A stretch of 64,000 nt of DNA from NCBI RefSeq assembly GCF_050624435.1, contig NC_134539.1, positions 45,478,001 through 45,542,000 of the forward strand, given 5' to 3'. The translations under genes were made by a program, and so were the position numbers. Source of the DNA: Tenrec ecaudatus. Lineage: Eukaryota > Chordata > Mammalia > Afrosoricida > Tenrecidae. Of this stretch, positions 55,035 to 64,000 are shown in pieces. Every line of letters begins with the position of its first letter. Position 1 is the first letter of the stretch. The notes beneath the pieces were generated by a model. That model did no database searches, was not told where the DNA came from, and saw only the letters and a list, made by a program, of their open reading frames with translations.

Positions 55035-55632
55035 TTCAAGTTGTCAAGGATTTCATCTTGCTTAGATCCATAATCAATGCTCCTAGAAGCAGTGGTAAAG
55101 CGATCAAACAAGGCATTGCAGTAGGTAAATCTTTTACACCAGACCTCTTTAAAGTATTGAAAAGCGAGTGGGGGGGGGGGAAGGGAAGAAAAAAAATAAA
55201 GTATTGAAAAGCAAGGATGCTTCTTTGAGGAGGAAGGTATGCCTGACCCAATCCATGATATGATTTTAATCATCTCATATGGACGTTAAATTTGGACCAT
55301 GATTTAGGGTGGCCAAAGAAAAATGTGTCATTTGAACGATGGAATTGGCAAAGAATATTGAAAGTGCCATGGGCTGCCAAAGCAAACCTAACTGAACAGA
55401 TCTGTCTTGGAGGAAGTACAACCAGAATATTTGTTAGAAGCAAGCATGGCAAGACTTTGTCTCACATACTTTGGTTAAAAAGAAGGGCAGTGAAAAGGGG
55501 GCCAGCCCTGGGCAAGATGGACTCACACCGAAGAACAACTTCGTGGATACTGCAGGACCGGACGGTGCTTCCTTGTGTCTACATAGGGTCGCTGTGAGTC
55601 AGACCCAACTTGGTGGCACATAACAACTACGA
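55035..55632 (+). mobile_element. RTE/BovB LINE 3' part
   Basis: 'caagttgtcaaggatttcat' with cttgcttagatccata, 'gatctgtcttggaggaagta' with caaccagaat, 'actttgtctcacatactttg', and tail 'atagggtcgctgtgagtcag' then cacataacaac. A 31-nt micro-insertion (55166-55196) interrupts it. Stops and indels show a dead copy. Confidence 0.9.
55150..55212 (+). mobile_element. micro-retroinsertion with 16-nt direct repeats
   Basis: taaagtattgaaaagc occurs at 55150-55165 and 55197-55212, where BovB needs it once. The 31-nt insert is GAGTG, a G-run, AAGGGAAG, then eight A residues. A target duplication plus A-tail at a cttt|aaag site is the signature of L1-type target-primed insertion. The G-rich part resembles the G/A-rich tract of the LINE 3' UTRs here (for example 52352-52382), suggesting internal priming. 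Confidence 0.65.
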
Positions 55633-56317
55633 ATTGTTTCTCCGCATCTGGGCTAAGTGAGGAAATAAGTGGTTACCATACCAAGACAGTCTAGCTCTCT
55701 GCCCTCAAGGACTTACCTTTCTAAATAGCAGGTCATAGTTACACAAAGGGTTTTCCTAAACTCTAAGAGTGCATGTATGCCCAGGCTTCTGCTAGGATGT
55801 ACTTCTTTGGTAGAGACACCTTATTTCAGAGAGTCTGTGAGCCTCAAAGCTCTCTAACATAGTTGAAGATAATGTTAACGCTATGAGGCATTGGAAGCAT
55901 TGGAGGGACAATATCTAGTTTATGTTTTCAAAACATCACTTTGTTGTTTCCAAGGAAAGAGTGAACATTTATTTGTGCCTCCAGTAGGATCTGAGAGATT
56001 CTAAGCTTATGTTCTCCCTTAGTGAGATGCTAATATTTGTTCAAAGAATAGATGAGAACTTTTACTTTGAGATATTCAGTACTTTGCAAATCAAAGAACC
56101 ACAAGAGGTACTATTATTTGCCGCTGAGTAATAGAGTCTTGCCTTCAATTAACTACTCAATAATTCATTTCTCATCAGTGCTTCAGTGAGTCTTATTCTA
56201 CCATATACTAAATATTACCTAAGTTAAAATGTTCCCTGAATATTTACTAGAGGGTCTTAAATGTTTCCATATATGTGTATGAATAAAACCAATCAGAAGC
56301 TGATTCAGCTCCAAATA
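55633..56317. other. unique sequence
   Basis: No recognised gene or repeat, apart from 'ctctctgccctcaaggactt', which resembles an old dispersed repeat phrase. Confidence 0.35.
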
Positions 56318-56386
56318 GAAGTACAATTCTACTCCAGCACACATGGGATTACCATGAGTCAGGGTTGAGTCAAAGGCAACTATCTT
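56318..56386 (+). mobile_element. AfroSINE tail fragment
   Basis: 'tactccagcacacatgggat' with taccatgagtcagggttgag. Confidence 0.5.
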
Positions 56387-56998
56387 AGGCTGGATTCTCT
56401 AGTGAAATGAAACCAGTGAATCTTATATATGTATATGTATATATATGTATCTCTCTCTTCTATAAATATACAATCTATGTATACACAATCTGTATGTATA
56501 TCCATATCGAGTGTATGTATATATATGCATGTATGTACATCTATATCGAGTGTGACAGAGACAGAGAGAGAAAGGTATATCAGCAAAAATAGCGACACAA
56601 TTGTAGAAGCAGACAAGTTGTAAACTTCTAAAACCGGCAAGTTCCCGTCTGTGTCAGATATTAGACTGGAGTTTTCTCCTGAGTTTCATAGCTGTAGGGA
56701 CTGAAGAACCCCAGATCGACAGGAGGGCATTGGGCTTGTGAGGGCTGAGGCAAAAGAACTCAAGGTCAGCAGGGAAGATGGCAAGCCATTGACAACGCCA
56801 AGGAAATTTGGTCATTCAAGTTCAAAGAACCAGAGGTCGATGAGCCAGATGGAAAAGCAAACAAGCTTTTCCACAGAGTCTAATTTTACTGGAAGCAAAC
56901 CACACCCGCCAGGAGTTCTCATCATTGGTGGATTACTAAATCTAAACCACTGAGAATCCTGACCCAGTTAGGTGACACAAAACATTAATTGTCATAGC
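56387..56998 (-). mobile_element. ERVL/MLT2-like LTR, antisense
   Basis: Begins 'ggctggattctctagtgaaa', has a TATG/TATA-rich stretch (56425-56560), then 'tcagatattagactggagtt' and 'aagttcaaagaaccagagg', and ends 'aacattaattgtcata'. The reverse complement matches the layout of the LTR at 17793-18314. Confidence 0.55.
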
Positions 56999-57511
56999 AT
57001 TTTTTATTGTTTCCTTATTTTGCTTTCTTCTTTGTCAGCTGAGTACCACTCTGTCTAACTCCTTATTTATCTGCCGGAAACAGTTAAATCAGACTTCTCA
57101 GAAGGCCTGAACCATTCAGGAGTAAGACTGGAATTGGACTGTACAAAAAGGATTATGGCGATGGAACGAGAATAGAGGGAGCTTTCCACATGGTTGTGTG
57201 CTGAAAGTATTCTAGGAAGAAGACAACCAGACACAAAAATGGAAGGTTAGAAAGATGCATGCAATGCCCAGGAAAATCCATTATTTTGACCTTGCTAGAA
57301 AGTACATCATGGAAGAAAATAAAGCTACTCAATACAAGCAAGCCAGGTTCCAAGGTGATCTAGACACCTTGCTGAGGAAGTTTGGTCTATTCGAGGCTTA
57401 ATGGGGGCCACTGAAGAACATTAATTGCCTGGGTAGCAGAGTCAGATCTGAACGTTACAGTGATGATCACCTGGGTGAAAGTGAATGGAATAGAATTGCT
57501 TTTGCCCTGTT
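56999..57511. other. unique sequence
   Basis: No recognised gene or repeat. Confidence 0.35.
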
Positions 57512-58590
57512 AAATCTGGAAGGTTGCTGACCCTCGCTGCGTGTCATTGAGTCGGCTCTTACTCCCAGTGACTGTACAACAGAATGAAATACTGCCCAGT
57601 GTGGTACCATAGTCATTGCTATGCTTAGCACATTTTGGCAGCCACAGGGTCCATGAGTTTTAATTGTGGATCCAAGTAAAGCAAAACCCTTTACAATTTC
57701 CATCTTTTCTCCACTTATCCTCGCTTTGCATCTGATTCCGTTGGGGGGTTTGGTTTTCTTTATGTTGAGATGTAATCCATTTCTTTATGTTGAGGTGTAA
57801 TCCAGCATCTCAGGTTATTTGTTCGGCATAAAGATCGAATAAATTTGGTGAAAGAGTCCAATCCTATTGCACATCTTTTCTGATTTTAAACCAGGCAGTC
57901 TCCCTTGGTTCTTTTTGAACATCTGCCTCTTGTTCTATGTACAGTTTCTGCATGAGCACAATTAGTGTTCTGGAATTCCTATTTTTCACAATGTTATCCA
58001 TAATTCGATGTAATCCACACAGTCAAACATGTTTGCAAAGTCAATAAAAAACTAGTAAACACATTTCTGGTGTCCTCTGCTTTCAGCCAAGATCCATCTG
58101 ATGTCAGCAACGATTCCCTCTTTCCACATCCTCTTCTGGATGTGGCTTGGATTTCTGGCAGCCTCCTGTTAATATACTGCTGCAACATTTAAAAAATTAT
58201 CCCTAGTAAAATTTTATTTGTGTATGAAATTATTGATAACCTTTGATAATTCCACATTCTATTAGGCAAGCTTTTTAAATAGTAGGCACAAATATAAATC
58301 TCTTCCAGTCACTTAGCTAGGTAACTGCCTTCCAAGTTACTTGGCATAGATGAAAGAGCACTTCCAGCCTCACATTCATGTGTTGAAACATCTAAATGAA
58401 TAGTCTATCCATTTCTGAAATCTTGCTTTGGGCTTAGGGCTTGAGTGCAGCTTGAACTTCTGCCTTCCATACCACGTTTCTTGTCCCCGGTCTGCCTCTT
58501 GAGATGGTTGAATGTCAACCAATTCTTGTTGGTTAAGTGGCTCCTTATATTCTCTGCATCTTCTTTTCATACATACTAAATCATTCAATA
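57512..58590 (-). mobile_element. RTE/BovB LINE, RT region, antisense, internally deleted
   Basis: On the - strand it reads in BovB order from 'aagaagatgcagagaatata' and 'gaattggttgacattcaacc', through the reverse transcriptase motif A region (encoding FIDFANMFDCVDYI, close to the RTE-type FxDFxKAFDxV), to the 3' tail 'ctgttgtacagtcactggg'. The segment between 'ttacttggatccacaatt' and the tail is shortened. An about 20-nt 'ttctttatgttgagRtgtaatcca' unit is tandemly repeated at 57758 and 57781. Confidence 0.88.
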
Positions 58591-59002
58591 GTTTGTCTAT
58601 AGAATATAGAAGGGCACAGTATCCTCCAAACTGGCCAAATCGAATAGACTATAATCACCAACCTCACTGGAGAAGAATATGCAAATCAGTTATCAATGTA
58701 AGGTTCATAATGGGGGAGACGAAATATTTGCTTTTGCTCTTCTAGATTCCTCTTCTGGGATATAAGTGCCGTACACATGCACTTTCGATGGGTTGCTCAG
58801 CGCACAGTGCAGCTCCATTAGATCCTCTCCATCTCCTCCCATCCCAGAGGAGATCCAGCTTTATGGAGTCTTCCATGATCTGATCCAATGAGCTCATAAC
58901 TTGTAACCCCACTTGACCCCTCTCTACCAAAGCCTTGGATAATACACACAAATAATGAGTAGTTCTTACTATGTATTCAACTCAACTTTACTAAGTGTCT
59001 AG
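58591..59002. other. unique sequence
   Basis: No recognised gene or repeat. Confidence 0.35.
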
Positions 59003-59170
59003 CCCTGGCAGTGTACTGGGATTCCTATCAGACTACTAACCACTAGCTGCTGTGATGGGGAAAGAGGGGGCTTTTTGATTCTGTAAAAAGCTATCACCTT
59101 GGAAACCCAAAAAGGCAGTTCTACTCTACCTGAGGGTTGCTATGAGGTCTATTTTGGTTTGTTTCAGTTC
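59003..59170 (+). mobile_element. AfroSINE
   Basis: 'agccctggcagtgtactggg', 'gatggggaaagagggggctt', and tail 'gttgctatgaggtctatttt' with ggtttg. Confidence 0.72.
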
Positions 59171-59179
59171 GTTTTGATT

Positions 59180-59440
59180 TTGTATGGATGAACTGGGTCT
59201 ATGTCAAGAATACATACTTTAGATACGTATGTTAGCAAGGCTAAATGTTGTAAAAAATCTCCACAATCTTAGTGGGTTAACCTAAGGTAAGTCTATTTCT
59301 TGCTCATATCATGGTCCAGTGTGGGTTGGACAATTCAACTAGGTGGTTGTCCACTAAGCAATTACTCCAGGGTCCTTCCTTAGCAAGGTTCTGCAACGTA
59401 GACGCCCTTCTGCTGAGGCCCTCTGTCATTCCCGTCTATG
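59180..59440 (+). mobile_element. possible ancient repeat related to 11058-11445
   Basis: 'atcttagtgggttaacctaa' and 'tcatatcatggtccagtgtg' with ggttggacaattc resemble the same old family. Weak. Confidence 0.25.
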
Positions 59441-59444
59441 GTTA

Positions 59445-59628
59445 TTTTGTGCCACCTACTTGGTTCCAATGACAGAGGAGAGCTGCCCTTCAGGCCGTCC
59501 TAGCCTGTGATCTTTATAGGAGCAGAGCACCCAGTAGTTTCTCCCATGGAGCAGCTGGTGAGTGTGAACTGCAAGCCTTTCTGTTAGAAGACAACCACCT
59601 AATGACTGTACCACTGGGGCTTCTTGCT
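59445..59628 (-). mobile_element. AfroSINE, antisense
   Basis: 'gtgatctttataggagcaga', 'tttctcccatggagcagctg', and 'ctgtaccactggggcttc'. Confidence 0.78.
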
Positions 59629-59829
59629 AAAATATGAAAGGTATGGAAATATTGCTTTGTTGAAAGACAGAATGACTGAGGATTTGAAGGAAAAAGGTAA
59701 AGAGGTAGTATCTAGTGATCACCTCAACTGCTTATAATTTTCATAATAACTTTGCGATCAGAAAGAATGAAGCCGCACACCAGATGTGCTATCACATGGT
59801 CCCCCCACTGCCACAATTTAGAGGATGCA

Positions 59830-59975
59830 TCTTTTCATCGACATTTTGCAAACAAGAACGTTGAGGTCCAAGTCACTGCGAGTCAGTGGGAAAGCAGAGC
59901 TGACATTGCGACCTCCATCTGTCAAGCTTGAAGCCCATGTTCTTGCCAGTTATGCTGCTGCACTGCCTCCTTCCT
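59830..59975 (+). mobile_element. MIR fragment
   Basis: 'gacattttgcaaacaagaac' with gttgaggtcc, then 'cagtgggaaagcagagctga'. Confidence 0.5.
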
Positions 59976-61504
59976 GGTGAGTGAAGCAGGAGCGATAACT
60001 TTGTCCATGTGTGATGCTCTTTAGCATGTCCCGAGCACTTTTGCAGCCAGATCCCATTTTGCACTGACATGGCGCTATCACTGAGGTGATGCCCTCAGCC
60101 CTCTGCCTGGTGGCCCAGCCAGCTACAGAAGCACAGCCCACAGCTTCCCATCAAAGGAAACCCAGAGAAAACAGCTTCCATGATCTTCTGGGGATTCTCT
60201 CTGCCATGGTCCCTGGCAATAAGTAATACATTAAAAGAGACCATCTCTTGCCAAGGTAGACTTCAAAGAGGGCGGGGTGACAGCGTTCAAACCCTTCACT
60301 TGGCATCTGCGGTGGCTGCCCCTTCTAGATGGGAATTCAGAGAGAGGGGGATGAAGGGAATGCCTGCCTCTCCGAAAGCCAATCCGTGGGAACTCTGAGT
60401 CTGCATGAACAGAGGAAATATCAGCGTGCTAGTCTTTAAAGAACCAGTTCCCTGCAACAAGCCTTAAAGCTAGACCTTGGGTGGCTGCTATAATAGGTGT
60501 TCTGAGCTCATCCCAAACAAGCGCAAACACACCCGATTGTGTGCTGCTCAATGCAGCAGGACTGCAGAATGGAATCCAAGGCATGAGCCCCGAGAAGAGA
60601 GAGTCCTAGCACTTGCTCTGTGCAAGTTACCATGAGCTCCAGCCATGCATCCCTGCGGCCAAGGATGGGTGGCCCCCGAGCAGAAAAAGTTTTGGCAGCC
60701 TCCCCTGCATGCTTTGCCTGCTGACAAGAGCACACCCTGGCCTCAGTTATTGCCCTTATAAAACAGCTCAGGGCGGATGTGAGCCAAACGTTTTAAATGT
60801 GCCTGGAAGAAAAAATGTTAACTATGAATCCCCGCAGTAGAACAGTACAATGTAACTGCAAGAGCACCAGAGCTGCTCGCCCAGAAGGGGCCGGGATGAA
60901 GTCACAGCTGCTGCCCAGGCTTTTGCAGCCTCTCTCGCTCTTCCCTCTGCTGCAATCACAGGGGTGCTAGGACTGCCCTTACACCCACTTCACAGCAGCA
61001 TCTGAGAAATGGGTACTTCTGTGTCTGTGGTTACAGCCATAGGACTTTCCCAGTGAGGAGAGACTGTGCGCAGTCCAGTTTTAGATGTGAGGCCATGGGT
61101 GGTCCACTGCTGGAACTCTCACTCTTCATATGGGTTGATAGACAACCAGTGTACCTCACGCACAGCCACTACCGTCGCTTGGTAGAGGGCTTGTATGTTG
61201 CTATGATGCGGACCAGATGTCAGCGGAGATTTGCTTCAAAACTCAGCTAATGCAAACTCTGGAGATTATTGCGGTCCAAACAACAATCACTTATGTCTTT
61301 ACATCCATCATGCATCCAGGCTGATAGCAGGAAGCTAACACCAACTAATTACACCGGAAAGAGGAAGACGTTGAAGCCCATAGACATTATCCTCAACATG
61401 TAGCCTTTCTTATTAAAATTCATTTTGCATGTCTTCACTCTCAATTTTGCAGAAGAAAATCTTGAATCCCTAGAACATCCTTATAAGGGAATATGACCAC
61501 TTAC
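59976..61504. other. mostly unique sequence, 1.5 kb
   Basis: No repeat is recognised. The portion 60730-60930 is complex and carries TATAAAA (60757-60763), 'aaacgttttaaatgtgcctg' and 'ggccgggatgaagtcacag', and could be conserved non-coding DNA. No exon is supported. Confidence 0.28.
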
Positions 61505-61710
61505 CTTTGGTTGGTATCAAGTTGATTCTGATTCGTGAGCCCATGTCCATCAGAGTAGTGCTCCATAGATGTTCTTTCCTTTAAAAAAATATATAATTAC
61601 TGTTGTTGAAAAAATATACAGGAAACATATCTCTATAAGATTTTCATTGAGTGATTTTTGTTTGGAAGGGGATTACCAGACCTTTCCTCTGAAGCACCAC
61701 TGGGCTAAGT
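61505..61710 (-). mobile_element. AfroSINE, antisense, disrupted
   Basis: 'ggtatcaagttgattctgat' with tcgtgagccc at the start and 'accagacctttcctctgaag' with caccactggg at the end. An AT-rich insertion lies between. Confidence 0.45.
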
Positions 61711-61757
61711 GAAATATTCAGTTTTCAAAACCCTGATTTACAATCAAGGAAGGTAAG

Positions 61758-62256
61758 TGTGATAGTTTATTGTGTCAGCCTGGCCAATAAACACAAGTAT
61801 GATTAATTGAAGGGCAGAGGGATAAATGGCTTGGTGAGCCTCTCCTTGCTTGTTCTGTGCCTCAATTTAAAGGGGTACACAACCTGTGGGATGCCTAGCC
61901 TGTGGACTGTGTCACTGTAAATTGAGGTCCCTTTAATCCCACATGATTGGAATGTTCATCTCTGGAGCTGGGGACCAACAGTTGGTGACAGTTGGTGACC
62001 TGCCTTGCTGTTTGCTGCCTGGGTAAATATAGCCCAGCTCTCTCTACAGAAAGGGACTGGCAACTGGCGGCTCTCAAGCCTTAAAGGACTGCTAGTGTCT
62101 CACTGCTTTATAATTTAACTGTTAATTTCTTGTATTATCTATCTGTATATAATGTAATGGTTCATTTCTTGTATTATATATCTATCTTTATAATTATATT
62201 TATATATAATTACTAGCAATCTGGTTTTGTCTCTCTAGAGAACCCTGTCCAACACA
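61758..62256 (+). mobile_element. solo LTR, ERVL/MLT2-like, with 5-bp target-site duplication
   Basis: Begins TGTGATAGTTTATTGTG, ends CCTGTCCAACACA (TG...CA termini), 499 bp. Flanks are GTAAG at 61753-61757 and 62257-62261, and a 5-bp duplication is typical of ERVL-class integration. Internal 'tgattaattgaagggcagag' and 'ctgtttgctgcctgggtaaa' lie in an arrangement I associate with tenrec LTRs. No internal proviral genes are present. Confidence 0.82.
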
Positions 62257-62261
62257 GTAAG

Positions 62262-63128
62262 CATCAGTAATATATCTATGCAGGCAAGATCTGCATTCAG
62301 TCTGTATGCTGATCGGAGGAACTGGACTATATGAAGGAGAATATAGAATTAGGATTAGAGAAAGGCTCATTAACAACCTGTGATGTGCAAACGACACAGC
62401 CTTACCTGCTGAAATCAAAGAGGACTTCAAACACTTACATATGAATATCAAAGTATGGATTAAAACTCAAAGTAAAGAAACCCCAAAGCCTCACACCTAG
62501 GCTAATAAACAAGACCAATATAAATGGAGACAGGAGAAAATTTGTTAAGGAATTCATTCTGCTTCAATCCACAATTCAACCCCCACGGAAACAACAGTCA
62601 AAAAAAGCTAACTCTGTATTGCTTTGGGAAAATCTGCTTGTACAAGGCTCCTTTAAAATATCGAAGAGCAAGATCATCAGTTTGAGGAGTAGGATGCACC
62701 GCAACTAAAGTATGCTGTTTTCCATCGCCTCATGGGCAATGCCAATGAATAAGGAAGGCTGCAGAAACACGAACACATTTGAACTATGGTGGCGGCAAAG
62801 AATACAGAAAATACCATGAGCTGCCATAAGAACAAGCAAAGACGTCTTGGAAGAATACTATCCAGATTGCTCCTGAGAAGCAAGGATGATGAGATGTCAT
62901 TGCCTGAACTCTAGACATGCTCTCAGTCCCTGGAAGAGTCACCATGATGAAGGGCACGCTCAATGAAAAAGAGGAAGCTCTTCAAGGGATGAACTGACAC
63001 ACTGAGTTAACAATGGGTTCAAATATAAGAGTAATTGTGAGGATGGTACAGGACTGGGAGTGTTGTTTGTTCGGGTGTACAGGAGGTCACTGTGAGTTGG
63101 AGCCAAGTTCAAGGCACAACAAGAGTAA
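62262..63128 (+). mobile_element. RTE/BovB LINE, RT C-terminal half to 3' end
   Basis: 'attcagtctgtatgctgatc', 'gctcattaacaacctgtgat' with gtgcaaacgac, 'gtcttggaagaatactatcc', and tail 'caaggcacaacaagagtaag'. The catalytic YADD motif of the reverse transcriptase is decayed: 62381-62395 reads stop-C-A-N-D. The sequence just left of the LTR (about 61725-61757) may be the continuation of the same BovB. Confidence 0.9.
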
Positions 63129-64000
63129 GTGGCATGCGATTGGTGTGGATATGAAAATATCCGACTGAAGGGAGGTTGATCATTACTGGATATGACTAGA
63201 GGGTTGGTGTGCTTGTAAACAGTTCTAAGAACCCAGCCCTTTGTTTGTTTGTTTGTTTTGTCAATTAAGGAAGAAAAATATTTCATGAGGGAGCAGCATC
63301 AAACGGTGAAAGGTAGTTCTCATTTCAACACAGATGTCAAGTATGGTGGCTAATTTGCGGGTTTCACAGCCAACATTAACCTTTTGAGACACATGGAATT
63401 CCAGTGAGGTAGTAACACTACATTCTAAAGAGCATGAAATCAGAAATGTGCATGTTGGTGCAAGTTGCCTACAACTTGGTGGCTACACAATGTTGGAACA
63501 AATCTCCAAACCTGAGTTTCCTTGACTGCAGAGACCAGGTCTTTTTTATTGCCTCAAAATAGACTACATTATGTTCTGCATCCTCTCCCGCTGTCCCCGC
63601 CCCCAGTACGGCCAATGAAGCTGTTCAACAAAAGGTAATTACAACAACCTGCTAGTGCTCCACCCTATCCGGTGACATCCCAGAAGACAGCAGGTACCAT
63701 CAGGAAAAAGACAAGAATGCCAGAGATAACTGGAACACTCCTTCGTTACTGGATACTTCAGTCAACACAATAATGTCAGAAAAAACCAAGGGCTAGAACT
63801 CCTGGAAAATGTTTGTAAAATTATTTCTATTTTAATAATATTGTTAAAAAATTTAAATTACAGAAAGATGAATAGGAAAGATCAATAAGATGAACATTTT
63901 TCTATCGGACAGAAATCTTCACTTGAGAAACACAGTGGAAAATGATTAATTTTTGTTCATATTAAACATATAGCCAATAGCTGTCAAAGCTGTAATCATT
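63129..64000. other. unique sequence with (TTTG)n
   Basis: A (TTTG)n run at 63239-63260. No gene or other repeat is recognised to the window end. Confidence 0.4.

Noticed and set aside
62262-63128. Active reverse transcriptase gene
   Set aside because: The BovB copy is 5'-incomplete, its YADD motif is mutated next to an in-frame stop, and there are multiple frameshifts.
1-64000. CRISPR array, prophage, operon or bacterial defence system
   Set aside because: No spaced direct repeats of CRISPR type, no dense bacterial-style gene layout and no ribosome binding sites. SINE/LINE/MIR content is decisive for a mammalian genome.

Overview
This is a mammalian genomic window with no bacterial, plasmid or CRISPR content. 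Interspersed repeats dominate it, and their mix points to an afrotherian, most likely a tenrec such as Echinops. There are more than 35 tRNA-derived SINEs of the AfroSINE type. There are at least six copies of a LINE 3' end that I associate with tenrec sequence (antisense it reads 'cattttattggggctcatac'), five or more RTE/BovB LINE fragments, MLT2/ERVL-like LTRs, and a background of old MIR and L2. The species call is inference from repeat families.

Layout. 0-5.5 kb holds the only plausible coding pieces on the + strand: a candidate last exon at 214-303 and a weaker in-phase exon pair at 5161-5211 and 5356-5487. Between them lie SINEs, a 21-bp-arm hairpin and a 1.2 kb CTC/CTCC polypyrimidine repeat. 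5.5-13.8 kb is SINEs, MIR/L2 relics and unique sequence. 13.8-16.1 kb is one clean 5'-truncated LINE insertion with a target-site duplication and an internal 248-bp tandem duplication. 16-33 kb mixes SINEs, an LTR, old antisense L1 3' UTR, BovB fragments and a repeat-poor block at 27.8-29.6 kb that may be regulatory. 33-46 kb is SINE-rich, with a second long LINE 3' UTR at 35.4-36.3 kb and a repeat-free, homeodomain-site-bearing block at 38.3-38.7 kb. 46.8 kb carries a 5' U2 snRNA fragment between perfect 15-bp direct repeats. 47.4-48.6 kb is old LINE 3' UTR with its own tandem duplication. 54.5-63.1 kb is a BovB/LTR cluster: two BovB 3' ends side by side, an antisense BovB RT segment, and a BovB that appears split by a 499-bp LTR flanked by GTAAG.

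Interpretation. If the candidate exon at 214-303 is real, the window covers the 3' end of one gene and then a long intergenic or intronic desert. No complete gene, rRNA, functional tRNA or CpG island is visible. Almost all open frames over 60 codons are chance, lie in repeats, or come from the CTC repeat, which is open in most frames. I found no novel multi-gene system. The best leads are the putative exons, the U2 retrocopy, the tandemly duplicated LINE 3' UTRs, the micro-retroinsertion inside a BovB, and several repeat-poor blocks that look like conserved non-coding DNA.
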